Shown: in pieces, positions 25,505 through 34,216 of the stretch | How positions within the stretch are numbered: position 1 is the first letter of the stretch | Layout of the letters: each line of letters begins with the position of its first letter | Assembly (NCBI GenBank): GCA_964350445.1 | Contig: CAYGKA010000019.1 | Span: 12,850-76,849, forward strand | Direction: 5' to 3' | DNA: 64,000 nt | Origin: Hwanghaeella sp964350445 | Lineage (GTDB): Bacteria; Pseudomonadota; Alphaproteobacteria; UBA8366; Aestuariispiraceae | Position numbers and translations under genes: made by a program | The notes under the pieces: model-generated | The model's database searches: none | Seen by the model: only the letters and a program-made list of their open reading frames with translations | Told to the model about the DNA's origin: nothing

Positions 25505-26242
25505 ATGGCGACAACGCCGCTCTTGGAAACGGACCGGGACGCGGTCCTGGCCCGGGCCAGGAACTACCCTTACGCCTTCCCGCGTGAAAGTTTCGTCTAC
25601 CGGAACGGGGTGGCGGCGGCTTTCGATCCATCGCTTAAGATCGGGCGAACGCCGGTTCTCGCCTTCGGGTCGAACCAGTCGCCGGAACGGTTGTGGCAGA
25701 AGTTCGGCGACAAGGACGGCCATGTGATTCCGGTGGAGCGCGGATTCCTGCGGGATTTCGACGTCGTCTTTTCCGCCCATATCACGTCCTACGGTGCTGT
25801 TCCGGCGATGCTGCAGGTTTCCGACGGGGCGACGGTTGGGCTGGCCGTGACCTGGCTGGACGACCGTCAGTTGGAGATCATGCACCACAGTGAAATCAGG
25901 GCGGCCAATTATTATTTCGCCGCGCTGGAAGACGTGAACCTGCGCTTGTCGGGCGAGGAGGTCCACACGACCGTCTATGCTTATGTCGGGACGCGGGGGC
26001 ATTTGGAACATGATGAAGGCGGCCCGATCGCGCTTTCCGCGGTGCCGTGCGAAGGCCGGCGTTACCGCGCGATGAGCACGGCCGAGGCCCTGGAACTGAT
26101 CCGCGGGCGCCACGCAGCGGATCAAGGCCCGGATGATTTCATCCATGCGATGGTTGGTGACGCGGAGAGGCGGGCGGCCCTGCAGGCGATCCTGGCGCCG
26201 ACCGCTGTCCCTTTTGGCTATTCAACCCGCCGGGTGACGTGA
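25505..26242 (+). CDS. Conserved protein with a gamma-glutamylcyclotransferase-like motif
   Basis: 245 residues from ATG 25505, with AAGGA five bases upstream that overlaps the end of the DUF4170 gene. Residues around 55-70 read LAFGSNQSPERL, which resembles the glycine-rich YGSN loop of gamma-glutamylcyclotransferase-like folds. The downstream Glu expected as the acid/base could be one of those in MHHSEIRAANYY, but I cannot confirm it. It may act on gamma-glutamyl amines or be a non-enzymatic relative. The operon with a DUF4170 gene gives no further clue. Confidence 0.6.
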   Translation: MATTPLLETDRDAVLARARNYPYAFPRESFVYRNGVAAAFDPSLKIGRTPVLAFGSNQSPERLWQKFGDKDGHVIPVERGFLRDFDVVFSAHITSYGAVPAMLQVSDGATVGLAVTWLDDRQLEIMHHSEIRAANYYFAALEDVNLRLSGEEVHTTVYAYVGTRGHLEHDEGGPIALSAVPCEGRRYRAMSTAEALELIRGRHAADQGPDDFIHAMVGDAERRAALQAILAPTAVPFGYSTRRVT

Positions 26243-26261
26243 GGCCGAGGCCGGCGGCGCG

Positions 26262-26747
26262 TCACCGGTTATCGTCGAGCCGAACCTTCAACCGGTCCAA
26301 TTGACCGAAAAGCGTCGTCATCTCGTCCTCGGTCCAGTCTTGGAACAGCCAACCGATCCCGGGCAGAATACATTTCACCGCTTCCTTGTGCCGGTGCTTT
26401 CCGAAATCGGTTATGAAATGCCGCTTTATCCGCCCGTCATCGGGATCGGGTTCATGGCGTAACAGGCCTGCATCGACCATCGCTTTCATGGTCTTGGTAA
26501 CACCCGGTTGCTGCTGTTGCATCGCGCGGGCGACGCCGGTCACGGTCTTGCCGTCCGCCGGCCGGTGGCTGAAATGGTTCAGCAGAATGAATTGGTTCCA
26601 CGGAAGCCCTGTTTCGGCCAATTCGCGGTTGGCTTTGTTGCGCGCCAGCTGTTCGATAATCCCGATCCAATTGACGACCCTGAATCCAAGGGCGGGGTCG
26701 ATAGCGTCATCGGTTGTGGTGGCGCGGTTATCCGATTGATCCTTCAT
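26262..26747 (-). CDS. MarR-family transcriptional regulator
   Basis: 161 residues from ATG 26747. The winged helix-turn-helix is evident: GKTVTGVARAMQQQQPGVTKTMKAMVDAGLL (recognition helix) and the wing HEPDPDDGRIKRHFITDFG. Flanking helices would form the dimer interface. The gene begins 13 bases after the Tat-exported nitroreductase-like gene ends, on the same strand, so they are one operon. Two matching palindromes in front of that operon are the likely binding sites, giving autoregulation (inference). Effector unknown. Confidence 0.9.
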   Translation of the reverse strand: MKDQSDNRATTTDDAIDPALGFRVVNWIGIIEQLARNKANRELAETGLPWNQFILLNHFSHRPADGKTVTGVARAMQQQQPGVTKTMKAMVDAGLLRHEPDPDDGRIKRHFITDFGKHRHKEAVKCILPGIGWLFQDWTEDEMTTLFGQLDRLKVRLDDNR

Positions 26748-26760
26748 GCCGAGGATCAGA

Positions 26761-27933
26761 TCAGGTTCGCAGCAAAGCGTCGAGTGGGCGCCGCGGTGTC
26801 GGGGCGGGCTGGTCCGCATAGCCCAGCCTGAACAGCATCTGAACAGTGCGTTGACGCGGCGTTTCGGTGGCTTCGTAGAACTGCCGCTGCAGGTCCGTCA
26901 TTTCCGGGTATTCCTGTAGCAATTGACTGACCGGGTGCATCGCGACTCCGGATGCCGTCGCCTGCAAATTCAGGCGAACATAGGCCCGGCCCGCAGCCAC
27001 CTGCGTTGCCCGATCGTTGCCGTTCGTCGAGATCCAACCGAAGGACGGCGTCGCGCCGGCCCAGCCGAGCGCATAGTCGATGCCACCCTGATAGGCGATG
27101 GTGCCCGGCGTCATGGCCTTTTCTTCCGTCATCAGACCAAGGTTTTTAAGCCACCAGAACATCGGGCCGTGCAAGTCGATGCCGTCAGGGTTTTCAGCGA
27201 TCTCATCGGCGCCGATTCGCATGACCTTGATGCTCTCCCCCAATGTCCTCGGCGTTTCCATCTCCGTGACCATCGCGTCTGTGGTCAAGGTCCGAAGCGT
27301 GGCCGGAAGATCTCCGTCACGCGCGAGCGTCAAGGACACGGCCGGGTCTTTCTGGCTGGTGCGCAAGGCTTGGGCATGGGCCTCGGTCACAGCCCTTTCC
27401 ATATCGAAGGGCTCCTTGCAGGAACGCCGGTTCAGGATGGCGTCGAACAAGGGGTCGGGCTCAAGGGTCTCGTCCTTGGCAAGGACGATATGAGCTACCG
27501 GATGCTGGGCGATGGCAACTGCCGGGCTCGCCTCACCGGCGCTGCCGGCGGGAAAGAGATTTATCTCCGCCCGGTACCCGGCTTTACGCGCCGCCAGATC
27601 GAAGAGTTCCAGGAAAGTGCCGTGACCGATCAGTATTTGCCGCCCAAAGGGGTCGGTTTCAGGAAGCAGGCGATCCGGATCGACATGCAAGGTCACCGCG
27701 TTTTCTTCCCTAAGGTCGGCGATCCAAGGCTGCATGTTGTGCGGATTCGGCGCCAAAAGAGCGTGAGCCAGCGCCCATTCGCGGATATCCGGCCGGCCGG
27801 CGCCGGGGGCGACCCAAGGTTCGACGGCGGAGGCCGGCATGCGGTCGCATTGCGTCAGGCCGATACCGGCCGCGGCAAACACGATCCCGGTTCCCCCGAT
27901 TGTCCGTATGAATCCGCGGCGCGAGACTGACAT
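26761..27933 (-). CDS. Tat-exported Acg/nitroreductase-like flavoprotein
   Basis: 390 residues from ATG 27933 (GGGAG eight bases upstream). A twin-arginine signal MSVSRRGFIRTIGG followed by a hydrophobic stretch indicates folded export to the periplasm. The mature part starts with the nitroreductase-type segment LLAPNPHNMQPW and contains NRRSCKEPF (phosphate/FMN contact) and a C-terminal YVRLNLQATASGVAMHPVSQ, as in Acg-family FMN proteins. The enzymes reduce nitro compounds or quinones, or sequester FMN; the substrate is unknown. It is first in an operon with a marR gene. Confidence 0.82.
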   Translation of the reverse strand: MSVSRRGFIRTIGGTGIVFAAAGIGLTQCDRMPASAVEPWVAPGAGRPDIREWALAHALLAPNPHNMQPWIADLREENAVTLHVDPDRLLPETDPFGRQILIGHGTFLELFDLAARKAGYRAEINLFPAGSAGEASPAVAIAQHPVAHIVLAKDETLEPDPLFDAILNRRSCKEPFDMERAVTEAHAQALRTSQKDPAVSLTLARDGDLPATLRTLTTDAMVTEMETPRTLGESIKVMRIGADEIAENPDGIDLHGPMFWWLKNLGLMTEEKAMTPGTIAYQGGIDYALGWAGATPSFGWISTNGNDRATQVAAGRAYVRLNLQATASGVAMHPVSQLLQEYPEMTDLQRQFYEATETPRQRTVQMLFRLGYADQPAPTPRRPLDALLRT

Positions 27934-27951
27934 CTTGATTCTCCCATTAAT

Positions 27952-27994
27952 ATTCCAAGGAATGTTAATGCCGAATATATACATTCCATGGAAT
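27952..27994. promoter_or_regulatory. Twin MarR-type operator palindromes
   Basis: ATTCCAAGGAAT (27952-27963) and ATTCCATGGAAT (27983-27994) lie 31 bases apart, three helical turns, in an AT-rich stretch that includes TATATT on the minus strand. They end about 18 bases before the start of the Tat nitroreductase-marR operon, the right place for repression. Confidence 0.75.
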
Positions 27995-28062
27995 ATTACT
28001 AGGTGTGAGCCGAAACTTTTTTCGGGACAGGCGTATCCGCGGTCAATCGGTGGCGTCGCGCC

Positions 28063-28710
28063 CTAGGCGGCGAACCGCCACACGCGGGCGTTCCGAAGAT
28101 CGCTGTCTTCCATGATGCCGGTCGTTTCGGCGTGATAGGAGGCAAGCGGTTCCAGCCCCATTCCCTGCAAATAAAAGCGGCCGGGATCGCCGAACAGAAC
28201 CCGGCGTCCCATCGCGTGCTGGCTGCGCAGCCAGGGCAGCATTTTGTCGGCGATTTCCTTGTCGTAGCAGACGTCGCCGACAAGCAGCACTTCCCAATCG
28301 CCTTTCATGCCGATGACGTCTTCCATCTCGACCTCGAACCACACGTCGTTCAGCGTGCGGTTCAGTTCCATCGCCTGGGCGGCGACCGGGTCGATGTCGG
28401 CGGCGGTGACGTCGAAGGCGTTGGCCAATGCGGCCGCGATCGCGACCAGACCGGAACCCGCGCCGAAATCAAGCACCCGCCGCCCGGCGACCGTCTTCGG
28501 ATTGTCCAGGATATACCGTGCCAGGGCCTGTCCGCCGGCCCAGGCAAAAGCCCAATAGGGCATGCCGACGCCAAGCGATTCCAACTCGTCCTCTCCTGCG
28601 CGGTACAGGGCGCGGTCCTCGTCGGCCAGATGGAGTTGGATCTCCGGCACCAGTCGCGGCGCCATCACCCGTGTGTTTTCAAGGATGATGTTCATGTCGG
28701 AAGCCATCAT
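28063..28710 (-). CDS. ETF-beta lysine methyltransferase-like SAM enzyme
   Basis: 215 residues. The N-terminal segment GMPYWAFAWAGGQALARYIL and the SAM motif VLDFGAGSGLVAIAAA are those of the METTL20/ETFBKMT group. The catalytic-loop equivalent is VGDVCYD. Known bacterial members trimethylate lysines of electron transfer flavoprotein beta, and relatives modify ribosomal protein L11. It starts six bases after ubiA ends, so the two are co-transcribed. The substrate is an inference from family features; PrmA-like activity is less likely because the protein is short. Confidence 0.82.
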   Translation of the reverse strand: MMASDMNIILENTRVMAPRLVPEIQLHLADEDRALYRAGEDELESLGVGMPYWAFAWAGGQALARYILDNPKTVAGRRVLDFGAGSGLVAIAAALANAFDVTAADIDPVAAQAMELNRTLNDVWFEVEMEDVIGMKGDWEVLLVGDVCYDKEIADKMLPWLRSQHAMGRRVLFGDPGRFYLQGMGLEPLASYHAETTGIMEDSDLRNARVWRFAA

Positions 28711-28716
28711 GGCACG

Positions 28717-29658
28717 CTACCCTGTGGTTATGCCGCCGGCGATGATCGCGGCGAGGACGATGAAACCGAAATGCCGGTTCGATTTGAAGTGGGCGAGGCA
28801 GTCGGCCGGGTCATGGATCTTGACGGTCAGGATCTGCCGAACCAGATGGGCGGTGGACAGGGCCAAAAGCGGCCAGAACGCCCACCCCGCCGATGCCAGC
28901 CAGCCGGCGGTGCCGATCAGCAGAACCGTGATGCCGTAGAAACCCCAAAGCCATTTCGTGGTGCCGTCGCCGAGGCGAAGAGCGGTCGACTTCACGCCGA
29001 TCAAGGCGTCGTCTTCCTTGTCCTGATGCGCATAAATCGTGTCGTAGCCCAGCGTCCAGAAAAAGCCTGCGGCATAGAGAACCAGGGCAGGGGCGGCAAT
29101 GCCGGGCTGCATGGATGACCACCCGACCAGGGCGCCCCAATTGAAGGTCAGGCCAAGCCATGCCTGCGGCCAGTAGGTAATCCGCTTCATGAAGGGATAG
29201 GCGGCGACCAGCAGCAGCGAGGCGATGCCGATGATGACCGTCTCCCGGTTGAACTGAAGCAGGATCAACAATCCGATCAACGCCTGCGCCGCCATGAACA
29301 GGACAGCCATCTTGACCGAAACCTCACCGGCTGCAATGGGCCGGGTGGCCGTGCGGGCGACCTTGGCGTCGAAGTCGCGATCCGTGATGTCGTTCCAAGT
29401 GCATCCCGCGCCGCGCATGACCACCGCGCCGATCCCGAACAGCAGGAAATACCAGGGCGACGGCAAGGGCAGGGCGGGATGGCCGATCCAGGCCAAGCTC
29501 ATCCCCCACCAGCATGGCAACAGCAGCAGCCAGGTGCCGATCGCGCGGTCCAGCCGCGCCAGACGCGCATAGGGCCGAAACGACGCCGGCAGGGCGCGCA
29601 GGACGGGACTGTCCTGAACGATATCGGAAGCGTCTGCGCTGTTCTCTGTTTTGGCCAT
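28717..29658 (-). CDS. ubiA: 4-hydroxybenzoate polyprenyltransferase
   Basis: 313 residues from ATG 29658; the frame stays open further upstream but that part reads as non-coding leader. It has eight to nine membrane helices. The first aspartate-rich motif is NDITDRDFDAKVART and the second YDTIYAHQDKEDD, both needed for Mg-diphosphate binding. It attaches the polyprenyl tail to 4-hydroxybenzoate in ubiquinone synthesis at the inner membrane. It heads a two-gene unit with the ETF-beta methyltransferase-like gene and is divergent from rsmE. Confidence 0.95.
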   Translation of the reverse strand: MAKTENSADASDIVQDSPVLRALPASFRPYARLARLDRAIGTWLLLLPCWWGMSLAWIGHPALPLPSPWYFLLFGIGAVVMRGAGCTWNDITDRDFDAKVARTATRPIAAGEVSVKMAVLFMAAQALIGLLILLQFNRETVIIGIASLLLVAAYPFMKRITYWPQAWLGLTFNWGALVGWSSMQPGIAAPALVLYAAGFFWTLGYDTIYAHQDKEDDALIGVKSTALRLGDGTTKWLWGFYGITVLLIGTAGWLASAGWAFWPLLALSTAHLVRQILTVKIHDPADCLAHFKSNRHFGFIVLAAIIAGGITTG

Positions 29659-29794
29659 TTTGGGGCGATCCGTGATCAGATCGGGTGTGCGAACCCGCTT
29701 GAAATCAGTTTCGGCATCGGTCGGCGATGCGTAGCATCCCCGCTGATAACATTGTAGGACCTTCTCCGAAACCATCTGTATCGGAGTGCTCTTC

Positions 29795-30553
29795 ATGGCA
29801 GACAAGCCGGCCACGCGTCTTTATGTCGAAAGCGACCTTGCCGAGGGGGCGGCGGTGGGCCTGTCGCCGGACCACGCGCATTTCCTACGGTCTGTCCTGC
29901 GGCTGGAACCCGGTCGTTGGATTACGCTGTTCAATGGCCGAGACGGGGAATGGACGGCCCGGATCGATGGGATCGGCAAGGGATGGGCATCCCTGGCTGT
30001 CGGCGCGCGATTGCGCGCGCAACAGGCGAGCCCGAATGTCTGGTTGTTTTTCGCGCCGATCAAGCGGGCGCGGTTGGATTTCCTCGTTCAGAAAGCCACC
30101 GAACTGGGCGTCGCCCGAATTCAGCCTGTCGTCACCCAACGGACCATCGTGGAGCGGGTGAAGGCCGAACGCTTGTCGGCGAATGTGACCGAAGCCGCGG
30201 AACAGTGCGAGCGGTTGGACCTGCCCGAGGTCGGCGACCCGATACGCCTCGACAAGGCCTTGGACGACCACCCCCTGGATAGGACATTAGTAGCATGTGT
30301 CGAATTCGGTGATGCACGGCCGATCGCGGGTGTCGTCTCCGCACTTCCGGCAGGTGCGCCGGCCACCCTGCTGATCGGCCCGGAAGGCGGTTTCACGCCC
30401 GAGGAACGCCGACTTTTGGAAAGCCGCGAGAACGTGCGGTTTGCGGGGTTGGGGCCCCGGATATTGCGGGCGGAGACGGCGGGACTCGCAGCTTTGACCG
30501 TATGGCAGGCGCTCGCCGGGGACTGGTCGGCGACGCCGCCGGAGCGCTACTGA
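29795..30553 (+). CDS. rsmE: 16S rRNA m3U1498 methyltransferase
   Basis: 252 residues from ATG 29795 (GGAG nine bases upstream; a GTG at 29786 is in frame). It is a SPOUT-class enzyme: an N-terminal PUA-like part is followed by the knotted domain with LLIGPEGGFTPEE and LGPRILRAETA, both diagnostic for RsmE. It methylates N3 of U1498 in 16S rRNA, after 30S assembly. It is divergent from ubiA, a common alphaproteobacterial neighbour, and is followed 148 bases later by gshA. Confidence 0.95.
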   Translation: MADKPATRLYVESDLAEGAAVGLSPDHAHFLRSVLRLEPGRWITLFNGRDGEWTARIDGIGKGWASLAVGARLRAQQASPNVWLFFAPIKRARLDFLVQKATELGVARIQPVVTQRTIVERVKAERLSANVTEAAEQCERLDLPEVGDPIRLDKALDDHPLDRTLVACVEFGDARPIAGVVSALPAGAPATLLIGPEGGFTPEERRLLESRENVRFAGLGPRILRAETAGLAALTVWQALAGDWSATPPERY

Positions 30554-30701
30554 CCGGTAGCGAACTTTTGACCTCCGGCACCGGGGCTTTTTCCTGCCAG
30601 TTGCTTGCATTGGAAAACGAAAACACGTCTTGTATCGAAAATTTCAGCCGGCGCGGGTTACCGGGCCAGTAGAACGTGCCAGTGAGTGAGGATGCGCCCC
30701 A

Positions 30702-32072
30702 ATGAGCAGCCCGTCGGCTCCATCGAGCGACTTGGTCGAATCGAAAGAACAGCTCGTTTCCTATATCGAAACGGCATGCAAGCCGGCCGCCGATTGGCGG
30801 ATTGGAACGGAACACGAGAAGTTCGCCTATGATACGAAGACGCATAGGCGTCTTCCCTACGAAGGCACGCCCGGAATCAAGGCGGTGCTTGAGGGCCTTC
30901 TGCAGTTCGGCTGGGAAGGTGTTTACGAGAACGACAAGATCATCGCCTTGCTTGACGGCAAGGGCGGTTCGATAACACTCGAACCGGGCGGACAGTTCGA
31001 ACTGTCCGGCGCCCCGCTTCGCACCATGCACGATACCTGCAGCGAGGTGCATACCCATTTGCACCAGGTGAAGCAGGTATGCGAGCCGATGGGCGCCGAT
31101 ATGTTCGGCCTTGGTTTCGATCCGGAATGGCGGCGCGAAGACGTCACCTGGATGCCGAAGGGCCGCTACAAGATCATGCGGGATTATATGCCGACGCGCG
31201 GGGCCCACGGCATCGACATGATGATCCGGACCTGCACCGTCCAGGTGAACCTGGATTTCGGGTCCGAACGGGACATGATCCGCAAGATGCAGGTCTCGGT
31301 CGCCCTGCAGCCGATCGCGACGGCGCTGTTCGCGAATTCGCCCTTCACGGAAGGCAAGCCCAACGGGTTCCTGAGCATGCGCAGCGCGTGCTGGGCCGAC
31401 ACGGACCCCGACCGGTGCGGCATGCTTCCCTTCGTATTCGAGGAGGGGTTCGGGTTTGAGCGTTGGGTGGACTACATCCTGGACGTGCCGATGTATTTCG
31501 TTCATCGCGGGGACATCTACCACAACGTGGCGGGCAAGAGCTTCCGGGACTTCATGGCCGGCAAGCTGGAAGGGTTCGAGGGGCAACTGCCCACCATGGA
31601 AGACTGGGCGGATCATATGACCACCGCCTTCCCGGAAGTACGATTGAAGAAATATATAGAAATGCGCGGCGCCGATGCGGGGCCGTGGGGCAATCTTTGT
31701 GCGTTGCCGGCATTCTGGGTCGGGCTGTTGTATGACAGCCATGCCTTGGACGAAGCCGAAGCGCTGATTTCCGATTGGACGGTGGAGGAGATGTCGGTCC
31801 TGCGCGATTCCGTTCCCAAGGCCGCTCTCGACGTTCCGTTCCGGGACGGCACGGTGATGGACGTCGCGCGCAGGGCGGTCGAAATCTGCCGGGGCGGCTT
31901 GAAGCGGCGCGGCGAGATCAGCGCCCGAAGCGGTCTGGACGAGCAACAGTATATCGAGCCGCTCGAATCGATCATCGCATCCGGAAAGACCTATGCTCAG
32001 GATCTGCTGGAAGACTACGAGTCGAAATGGGGCCGGAAGATCGATCCGATCTATGACGCCTGCCGTTACTGA
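30702..32072 (+). CDS. gshA: Glutamate-cysteine ligase, plant/alphaproteobacterial type
   Basis: 456 residues, the size of the type-2 (plant-like) GCL rather than the E. coli enzyme. The conserved ATP-grasp-like segments include GTEHEKFAYD, ITLEPGGQFELSGAP and NLDFGSERDM. The CxxC redox pair of the plant enzyme is not evident. It makes gamma-glutamylcysteine from Glu, Cys and ATP, the first step of glutathione synthesis. gshB is not in the window. The rsmE-gshA order is common in alphaproteobacteria. A ppk2 gene follows 93 bases downstream. Confidence 0.95.
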   Translation: MSSPSAPSSDLVESKEQLVSYIETACKPAADWRIGTEHEKFAYDTKTHRRLPYEGTPGIKAVLEGLLQFGWEGVYENDKIIALLDGKGGSITLEPGGQFELSGAPLRTMHDTCSEVHTHLHQVKQVCEPMGADMFGLGFDPEWRREDVTWMPKGRYKIMRDYMPTRGAHGIDMMIRTCTVQVNLDFGSERDMIRKMQVSVALQPIATALFANSPFTEGKPNGFLSMRSACWADTDPDRCGMLPFVFEEGFGFERWVDYILDVPMYFVHRGDIYHNVAGKSFRDFMAGKLEGFEGQLPTMEDWADHMTTAFPEVRLKKYIEMRGADAGPWGNLCALPAFWVGLLYDSHALDEAEALISDWTVEEMSVLRDSVPKAALDVPFRDGTVMDVARRAVEICRGGLKRRGEISARSGLDEQQYIEPLESIIASGKTYAQDLLEDYESKWGRKIDPIYDACRY

Positions 32073-32165
32073 TCGGCCTTGCCAATCCACCCGCGACCGC
32101 GTTCGATTTGAGCCTGGGATAGACGCTGGCGTTGAAACCCGGAGAACCCCAAAGCGCAGGTCGAT

Positions 32166-32903
32166 GTGAAACGCGAAGAATACGACAAGAAGTATGCCGA
32201 ATTGCAGCATCAATTGATGCTTCTGCAAACCAGCTACAGTTCACAGGGCATACGCGGTGTCGTGGTGCTGGAAGGGTGGGACGCCGCTGGCAAGGGCGGG
32301 CTGATTCGGCGCCTGGCCTGGACGATGGATCCGCGAACACTGCGCGTCTATCCGATCGGTGCACCCGATCAGCACGAGAAACAGGAACACTGGCTGCAGC
32401 GGTTCTGGACCCGAATGCCGCGTGCCGGGGAAATCGCTGTGTTCGACCGTTCCTGGTATGGCCGTGTCCTGGTCGAGCGGGTGGAAGCCCTGGCCGACGA
32501 GAAAGCCTGGAAGCGGGCCTATCGCGAAATCAAGGAATTCGAGAAGCAGTTGTTGGCGGAAGATTTCCGTATCGTGAAGCTGTTCCTGGACATCACGCCG
32601 GAAACCCAGTTGCAGCGGTTCGAGTCGCGCCTGGAAAACCCGGAAAAGCGCTGGAAGCTGACGGACGACGATATCCGTAATCGGCATCGCTGGGGCGACT
32701 ACGAGGCCGCCTATGACGACATGCTTGAAAAGACATCCATCCCGCATGCGAAATGGAACAAGATCGACGCCAATGACAAACGCAGGGCCAGAATAGACGC
32801 CCTTGGCAAACTGCATCGCGGTTTGGCCCGCGGCGTCAGTCTCGCTTTCCCGGAGCCCTCCGCCCGGGCCGTCAAATACCTGACGAAAAAAAGCGAAGAC
32901 TAA
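32166..32903 (+). CDS. ppk2: Polyphosphate kinase 2 family protein
   Basis: 245 residues from a GTG start. It has Walker A-like EGWDAAGKGG (36-45), a lid/Walker B region FDRSWYGRVLVERV (93-106), and the basic Arg-rich lid typical of PPK2. It uses polyphosphate to phosphorylate nucleotides. One domain and the short N-terminus point to class I or III (NDP or NMP/NDP kinase), which I cannot separate by eye. Cytoplasmic. It ends five bases before the convergent SDR gene. Confidence 0.92.
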   Translation: MKREEYDKKYAELQHQLMLLQTSYSSQGIRGVVVLEGWDAAGKGGLIRRLAWTMDPRTLRVYPIGAPDQHEKQEHWLQRFWTRMPRAGEIAVFDRSWYGRVLVERVEALADEKAWKRAYREIKEFEKQLLAEDFRIVKLFLDITPETQLQRFESRLENPEKRWKLTDDDIRNRHRWGDYEAAYDDMLEKTSIPHAKWNKIDANDKRRARIDALGKLHRGLARGVSLAFPEPSARAVKYLTKKSED

Positions 32904-32907
32904 GCGG

Positions 32908-33666
32908 TCAGCTCACGACCTTGCCGCCGTTGACGTGCAGGGTCTGCCCGGTGACGTAGCCCCCACCCGGTCCGACGAGATAACGGACCGCGGCGGCGAT
33001 CTCATCCGGCGTGCCCAGCCGGTGCAACGGGATGCCGTCCAGGCTCAGCGCGGTCGGCATGGCGCCGGCGGAAGCGCCGCGGGCCGTATCGATGGCGCCG
33101 GGGGCGATGGCGTTGGCGGTGATTCCGTATTGTCCCAATTCACCGGCCATGCCGTGAATCAAGCCTTCGAGCCCGGCCTTCGACGCGTTCACATGGACGC
33201 GGTTGGGAACGCCCGCGTGGTGCGATACCCCGCTCAATCCCACGAAACGGCCGCCGCCCCGCTTGATCATTTCCGGCACCGTATGCCGGGCAAGCAAGAA
33301 AGCGCCATCCAGCGCGACGGACATGATCTCCCGCCATTCCGCGAAGTCCATTTCGATCAGCGGCGTTTGCCGGCGCAGACCCGCATTGCTGACGGCGATA
33401 TCGATGCCGCCGAAATGCGCCACCGCCTTTGCCACCAACTCTTTGACTTGGCCTTCTTTGGAAACATCGGCGGGCACCGCCAGGGCGCGGCGGCCCAAGG
33501 CTTCGATTTCCGCTGAGACGGCGTTTAGCAATGCGACATCGGATCGGCCGTTCACCACGATATCCGCGCCGTCCTGCGCGAGGGTCAATGCGATCGTTCG
33601 GCCGATATTCTTCCCGGCCCCCGTAACGATGGCGACCTTCCCGGCCAAGGGGAATGCTTCGCTCAT
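32908..33666 (-). CDS. SDR-fold protein lacking the catalytic tyrosine
   Basis: 252 residues with a complete Rossmann frame: cofactor motif TGAGKNIG, SNAG, the serine region GLSGVS, the PGAID turn and C-terminal GQTLHVNGG. In classical SDRs the active site reads Tyr-x-x-x-Lys. Here the same place reads Val-Asn-Ala-Ser-Lys, preceded by His. The codons are clear (GTG AAC GCG TCG AAG). The Lys and Ser remain. Either His one residue earlier substitutes, or the protein binds NAD(P) without ordinary dehydrogenase chemistry. The intact frame and typical length show it is not a decayed gene, and a subgroup with this change may exist. Confidence 0.85.
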   Translation of the reverse strand: MSEAFPLAGKVAIVTGAGKNIGRTIALTLAQDGADIVVNGRSDVALLNAVSAEIEALGRRALAVPADVSKEGQVKELVAKAVAHFGGIDIAVSNAGLRRQTPLIEMDFAEWREIMSVALDGAFLLARHTVPEMIKRGGGRFVGLSGVSHHAGVPNRVHVNASKAGLEGLIHGMAGELGQYGITANAIAPGAIDTARGASAGAMPTALSLDGIPLHRLGTPDEIAAAVRYLVGPGGGYVTGQTLHVNGGKVVS

Positions 33667-33703
33667 CCCGGCCTCCCTATTGATGAACTATGTGGATCTT
33701 CCG

Positions 33704-34216
33704 CTAGTCCCGACTTTCCTGCTTCGGGATTTCCAGCTGTATATCCGTCCTTACCGACACTGGGTTTCCGTTGTCGTCGACGCCCTGGTACTCGATGACG
33801 GCTTCGTCCGGCAGCGTTTCCGTGGCGACATAGTGCTTTTGAAGCGCCAGTGTCTTGCCCGCGTTCACGCGGTACGCAACTTCCGCCTCGACACATTCCT
33901 TGCCATAGCTGACGCATACCTTGCCGCTTGTCATCGTGACGCCGACACCGGCTGTTTCGGTGAACACCCGGGTTTGCGTAAAGCGATGCCGGCCTTCGAT
34001 GAACAGATATCCCTGCGGCTCGATGCTCAAACTCAATTGCGCTTTCTTCTCGGCCTTGACCGATTGCGCGCTTGCGCCGGGCGCACGTTCCTCGGTTTGC
34101 TCGGTGGCGGCATCCTGCTCATTCGAGGAATCGTCACAGCCGACGAGCAGAGCGACGGAAAGAAGACCGGCGCCGAAAACGGCGGCCGGGCTTTTCAATA
34201 TGCGGTAAGCGGTCAA
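33704..34216 (-). CDS. Lipoprotein of unknown function, coupled to tldD
   Basis: 170 residues from TTG 34216. The TTG shares TTGA with the tldD stop and has GGAGG nine bases upstream, so this start is well supported. A hydrophobic stretch ends in the lipobox LLVGC, predicting a lipid-anchored protein. A low-complexity acidic linker follows, then a beta-rich domain (about 60-170) with two cysteines in KVCVSYGKECVEAEV. I recognise no family. Its coupling to TldD, a peptide-maturation protease, invites but does not prove a functional link. Confidence 0.75.
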   Translation of the reverse strand: MTAYRILKSPAAVFGAGLLSVALLVGCDDSSNEQDAATEQTEERAPGASAQSVKAEKKAQLSLSIEPQGYLFIEGRHRFTQTRVFTETAGVGVTMTSGKVCVSYGKECVEAEVAYRVNAGKTLALQKHYVATETLPDEAVIEYQGVDDNGNPVSVRTDIQLEIPKQESRD

